Source: Fidelibacterota bacterium (lineage in GTDB: Bacteria; Marinisomatota; Marinisomatia; Marinisomatales; UBA1611). From it: DNA of 26,607 bases. Below are positions 23,744 to 26,607 of this stretch, in pieces; within the stretch, counting starts at the first letter, position 1, and every line of letters starts with the position of its first letter. The notes below the pieces were generated by a model, which worked only from the letters and a program-made list of their open reading frames with translations, made no database searches and was not told the origin of the DNA. Where the stretch lies: positions 1-26,607 of the forward strand of contig PBAR01000035.1 of NCBI GenBank assembly GCA_002718285.1, in the 5' to 3' direction. The translations under genes were made by a program, and so were the position numbers.

Positions 23744-25438
23744 TCAAACTTTAACACTAATATACCCATATTTTGACAGTAAAGTTACTATATTCAATAC
23801 TTCTTCTTCAGTTAAGGATGTCTTTTTTTGGAGTTCATTTATAGTAATTTCATTCTCAGAATCAATATTCGTTAAAATAGTCTTTACATCATTAATATTA
23901 GGTAAGATTATCTCCGCAAATTTAATACCGCCTGATTCTTTTAATCTTTCAAAATCTATATTATTTAAACCCTCTAATTTTATAACTTTTGAAGTTTTAG
24001 ATAAAAATTTAGTTGGGTAACTATTAAATATTGTTGATGGAGGTAATCGGTCAGAACTAATTCTTTCATTTTCTTCCTTTGTTAAATTTCCTTCTTTTTT
24101 TCTAATATTAGTTAATTCATCGTTTAATTCTTCATATGTATTTAAAATTGTAGACCAACTAAAATTACTAAAAGCATGTTTTTTTGCATTAGAACCTAGT
24201 TCTTTCCTTAATTCATTATTTGTAATAAGTAGCTTTAACTTATCAACTGATTCCTCAATATCAACAGATGTAAATTGAGAATGGTAACCGCAATATCTAT
24301 CATAAGTGTCAACACCAACATCATGTCTAAAAGCTAGGTTCTTAGAAAGGGATTCTGGGAATGATATAGTTTGTATTCTAAAGCCATCAATACCATCCCT
24401 TACAGTCTCTCTATAGCCATTCCAATCACTTACTACAACAGGTATTCCTGATGCCATGGCTTCCAATGGCGTAAGTCCAAAGGTTTCTTGTATATTATCT
24501 GTTAAAGAAAAGAAAATATCACCAACAGCAAGGATATCAAACTTTTTCTCCTGGTCTCTTCCATCAACATAAATAAGATTAACAGAAGGACAAATGTTTC
24601 TTGCATCTTCTTTAATCCACTCTTCTACTGCGTCATTGGGAAACCATCCAGCCATTATAAAATTTATATTAACATCCTTGATATCTTTGCTTAATTTCTC
24701 AAGAGCTAAAAACATTGGTATATTATGAGCTTTGGCATGAAAACTTATTCTTCCTACAAATATAATATTGATATCATCATCACCTAATCCATAATCCTCT
24801 TTTAATTGATTACTGTCCTTTTTTATTTCAAATTGATCAGTATTTATTCCTAATGGTATTATAGGTAAATTAATTTTTGGCTCCTTTTGAATACCCAACC
24901 TAGATTTTAGATAATCAAAGTAATGAGAATGTATTTCTTGAACTGTCTTTTTAACTGAATCCGAAGTGCATATTAAAGCATCCCATGGCATTAAAGGCGC
25001 AAGGATCATATCCTTAATGATAGTCATTATGGAATGAGACGCTGTTGTATGAGTTATACCAACTAAACTATATGAATTATGACCATAATAAGATCTATGT
25101 TTTGCTAAATCATCTAGTTTAGGGTCTGGCCTAAAAATACCTCCAAATACTTCACTTTCTTTCGGTTCTGTATATGGTATTAAACTAATTTTACTTTCTT
25201 CAGTATAATTAACAGAAGACGATAAAAAATTAATTATCTTTATTTTATTTGATTCAATTCTTGGATCTTCTTGAACTGAAGCTACATATAGAGCAATGTT
25301 TTGATATTTTTCATTAAATAAAGCATTTAAGTAGCTATTGCCAGCTGCCTGTCTACCCATTAGGTGTTCACCAGAAATATCAAAAGCATCTGTAAAAAAA
25401 TGAGTTGCAAATGGTGCTTTTTTGAAATTATCAGCCAT
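23744..25438 (-). CDS. Glycosyltransferase family 4-like with C-terminal winged-helix-like domain
   Basis: 564 residues. The core is a GT-B transferase: IPLGINTDQFE, IIFVGRISFHAKAHN, and the E-x7-E motif ETFGLTPLE (E318, E326) in an ETFGLTPLEAMASGIPVVVS context. After ~residue 440 the sequence leaves the GT fold: a charged linker, then about 65 residues (ILPNINDVKTILTNIDSENE and following) that look like a winged-helix (IT-NELQKKT-SLTEEEVLNIVTLL-SKYGYISV), as in HTH domains that bind protein or nucleic acid. Its role is unknown. It lies 4 nt after the methyltransferase gene and ends 2 nt before the next GT start. Confidence 0.84.
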   Translation of the reverse strand: MADNFKKAPFATHFFTDAFDISGEHLMGRQAAGNSYLNALFNEKYQNIALYVASVQEDPRIESNKIKIINFLSSSVNYTEESKISLIPYTEPKESEVFGGIFRPDPKLDDLAKHRSYYGHNSYSLVGITHTTASHSIMTIIKDMILAPLMPWDALICTSDSVKKTVQEIHSHYFDYLKSRLGIQKEPKINLPIIPLGINTDQFEIKKDSNQLKEDYGLGDDDINIIFVGRISFHAKAHNIPMFLALEKLSKDIKDVNINFIMAGWFPNDAVEEWIKEDARNICPSVNLIYVDGRDQEKKFDILAVGDIFFSLTDNIQETFGLTPLEAMASGIPVVVSDWNGYRETVRDGIDGFRIQTISFPESLSKNLAFRHDVGVDTYDRYCGYHSQFTSVDIEESVDKLKLLITNNELRKELGSNAKKHAFSNFSWSTILNTYEELNDELTNIRKKEGNLTKEENERISSDRLPPSTIFNSYPTKFLSKTSKVIKLEGLNNIDFERLKESGGIKFAEIILPNINDVKTILTNIDSENEITINELQKKTSLTEEEVLNIVTLLSKYGYISVKV

Positions 25439-25442
25439 AAAA

Positions 25443-26072
25443 TTAAGAATTTACTTTCTCAATATTTTGATTACCAAATCTAGATGACACATGATTATTC
25501 ATTTGGTTTAAAAGAATATCATCACTTATTTCTTTTACAGAAGCTATAGCAAAAAGTTCGACAGCGCTTATTGAACGTATACATAAAGCATTAGCAAACC
25601 CATTATCTTTAAGAGTTCCAATTAATAATTCAGATGTAAAGCCAATTTTATGAGCCATAAATGGATTATTAACTAAGAATCGACGCATTCCAAATAACGC
25701 ATCTATAGGAGTTACAGGACCTGCTGGAGACTCATACATAGGTTGAACAACTTTACCGTCAACAATAAACTGAGCTATTGTATAAAGATCTGGGCATCTA
25801 ATAAAAACAATTCCATCACCCTTCAATACCCTTTTAAACTCTTTGAAAGCCATAGGAACTTCATGAGCATATAGATGTTCAATGTTATGTGCAGAATATA
25901 CCGCATCAAATGAGCCATCTTTAATTATACTCATATCTGTAATTGATGAAACAAGATCTGGCTTAACAGATTCATCAATATCTAATCTTGTTTCTTCCCA
26001 TTCATCTGTCGCAAAGACATCTGTTGTTTTTGATTTATCATTTTCACCACATCCAACATGTAAGAACTTCAT
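25443..26072 (-). CDS. Class I SAM-dependent methyltransferase
   Basis: 209 residues. The SAM-binding motif is FLHVGCGENDKSK at the N-terminus, with TRLDIDESVKPDLV as the ribose-binding acidic end of strand 2 and FDAVYSAHNIEHLY as motif II; EFKRVLKGDGIVFIRCPDL is motif III (Methyltransf_11 type). The substrate is unknown; in this operon a sugar or glycan residue is a reasonable guess. The start ATG is supported by GAGAGG 5 nt upstream. It is the first gene of the seven-gene sugar operon and lies just behind a terminator that closes the upstream secreted-protein gene. Confidence 0.87.
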   Translation of the reverse strand: MKFLHVGCGENDKSKTTDVFATDEWEETRLDIDESVKPDLVSSITDMSIIKDGSFDAVYSAHNIEHLYAHEVPMAFKEFKRVLKGDGIVFIRCPDLYTIAQFIVDGKVVQPMYESPAGPVTPIDALFGMRRFLVNNPFMAHKIGFTSELLIGTLKDNGFANALCIRSISAVELFAIASVKEISDDILLNQMNNHVSSRFGNQNIEKVNS

Positions 26073-26100
26073 AACAACCTCTCAATTTAATTTAGTATAT

Positions 26101-26128
26101 AAAAAAAGGGGCTTTAAAAAAAGCCCCT
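26101..26128 (-). terminator. Rho-independent terminator of the secreted-protein gene
   Basis: A perfect 9-bp stem (AGGGGCTTT / AAAGCCCCT, 26107-26115 with 26120-26128) with a 4-nt loop, followed on the minus strand by a run of seven T (26101-26107). It lies 26 nt after the stop codon of the large secreted protein and 35 nt before the methyltransferase start, so it separates the two transcripts. It is the only clear intrinsic terminator in the window. Confidence 0.9.
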
Positions 26129-26153
26129 GATTTATAAGTCATTATATGAGTGA

Positions 26154-26607
26154 CTAGTATAGTAGGAAGTCACCTGTTGCAGCATAACCAGCTGTTGCAT
26201 CAGAAGCACCTGTGATTACTAACAGGATTTGAAGCTCTGCAGCATCAACATCACCGCCACCGTCACCGCCATTAGCCGCTCTATCATCCCAAGCTATAAC
26301 ATAAGTATTTGTACCATTATCCATAACAAAGATGAAAGCATCGTCAGCTGTCTCATTTTGAGCTGCAGCAGCAATTTTTGTTGCAGCATCACTAAGGCCA
26401 TCGGCTAAAGTAAAGTCAGTTCCGAATACAAAGACACCACTAGTATTTGCAGCATTCGTATTAACAGTAGTTGCATGAATAGTAGTTATCGCTTTAGTAC
26501 CTATAGCACCATTAATAAGCTCACTTTCATCAAAGGATATAGTATCCGTTCCTTGAGTAAAGTTTGCTGTAGCAATAGTGTCCATACCAGTATTCGATGT
26601 TTTAGCA
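26154..26607 (-). CDS. C-terminus of a large acidic secreted protein, probable type I secretion substrate (partial)
   Basis: About 150 residues of the C-terminal end are visible; the frame stays open to the window edge, so the 5' part is missing and the Met at 26585 is not the start. Sequence such as GMDTIATANFTQGTDTISFD and VFGTDFTLADGL resembles the C-terminal region of RTX/serralysin and S-layer-like proteins exported by type I systems (motif like DTI..F..GTDTI..F), and the end is hydrophobic (GDFLLY). It is rich in Ala, Thr, Asp, Gly, very poor in Lys/Arg, and has no Cys and no Pro. No canonical GGxGxDxUx nonapeptides are seen in this part. G+C is visibly higher than in the neighbouring genes, consistent with Ala-rich, highly expressed coding. 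It is terminated by a strong hairpin and reads toward the sugar operon. Confidence 0.78.
   Translation of the reverse strand, partial: AKTSNTGMDTIATANFTQGTDTISFDESELINGAIGTKAITTIHATTVNTNAANTSGVFVFGTDFTLADGLSDAATKIAAAAQNETADDAFIFVMDNGTNTYVIAWDDRAANGGDGGGDVDAAELQILLVITGASDATAGYAATGDFLLY

Noticed and set aside
26154..26607. Canonical RTX calcium-binding nonapeptides
   Set aside because: The Gly/Asp stretch near 26256-26280 (GGDGGGDVD) lacks the GGxGxDxUx periodicity; only overall resemblance to type I secreted C-termini is claimed.

Overview
This is a 26.6 kb piece of an AT-rich (roughly 30% G+C by eye), tightly packed bacterial chromosome. Proteins such as the long, basic S21, the three-subunit proton-translocating transhydrogenase, the DUF1244 protein and the 41-residue L36 look alphaproteobacterial. 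Very short intergenic spaces suggest a streamlined, probably marine, lineage (SAR11/HIMB59/AEGEAN-169/SAR116-like). I infer this from protein character and compaction and cannot assign the genus.

Positions 1-5979 are mostly housekeeping: the 3' part of purK and rpsU on the plus strand, then a long minus-strand run (rpmJ, an N-formylglutamate amidohydrolase-like gene, a DUF1244 gene, pntAA-pntAB-pntB), then a plus-strand gene fusing a cytidylyltransferase-like domain to a type-II phosphomannose-isomerase cupin. A lone acyl-CoA carboxylase carboxyltransferase (minus) and an alpha/beta hydrolase (plus) follow.

Positions 8552-14715 form a 2-oxoglutarate oxygenase region. A minus-strand operon encodes TPR-oxygenase, N-formylglutamate amidohydrolase, HisN-like phosphatase and a second TPR-oxygenase. 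Divergent from it are a TPR protein and a prolyl-4-hydroxylase-like oxygenase that overlap by 14 nt. The last gene ends inside a tRNA-Val(GAC) gene.

Positions 14842-19185 are a type I secretion module (small unknown protein, TolC-like outer-membrane protein with an in-frame stop, LapB-like ABC transporter lacking the N-terminal peptidase-like domain, and an unusually short HlyD adaptor). Tail to tail with it is a seven-gene minus-strand operon (methyltransferase, two glycosyltransferases, rmlC, rmlB, rmlD, rmlA) that would make dTDP-L-rhamnose and use sugars. At the right edge, behind a strong terminator, is the C-terminus of a large acidic repeat-type secreted protein, the likely substrate of the secretion system.

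The most attractive reading is a surface-protein locus: an exported adhesin or S-layer-like protein, its type I exporter, a glycan-building operon, and a nearby set of TPR-linked oxygenases that could hydroxylate proteins or small molecules. The functional link between oxygenases and secretion is inferred from proximity only.
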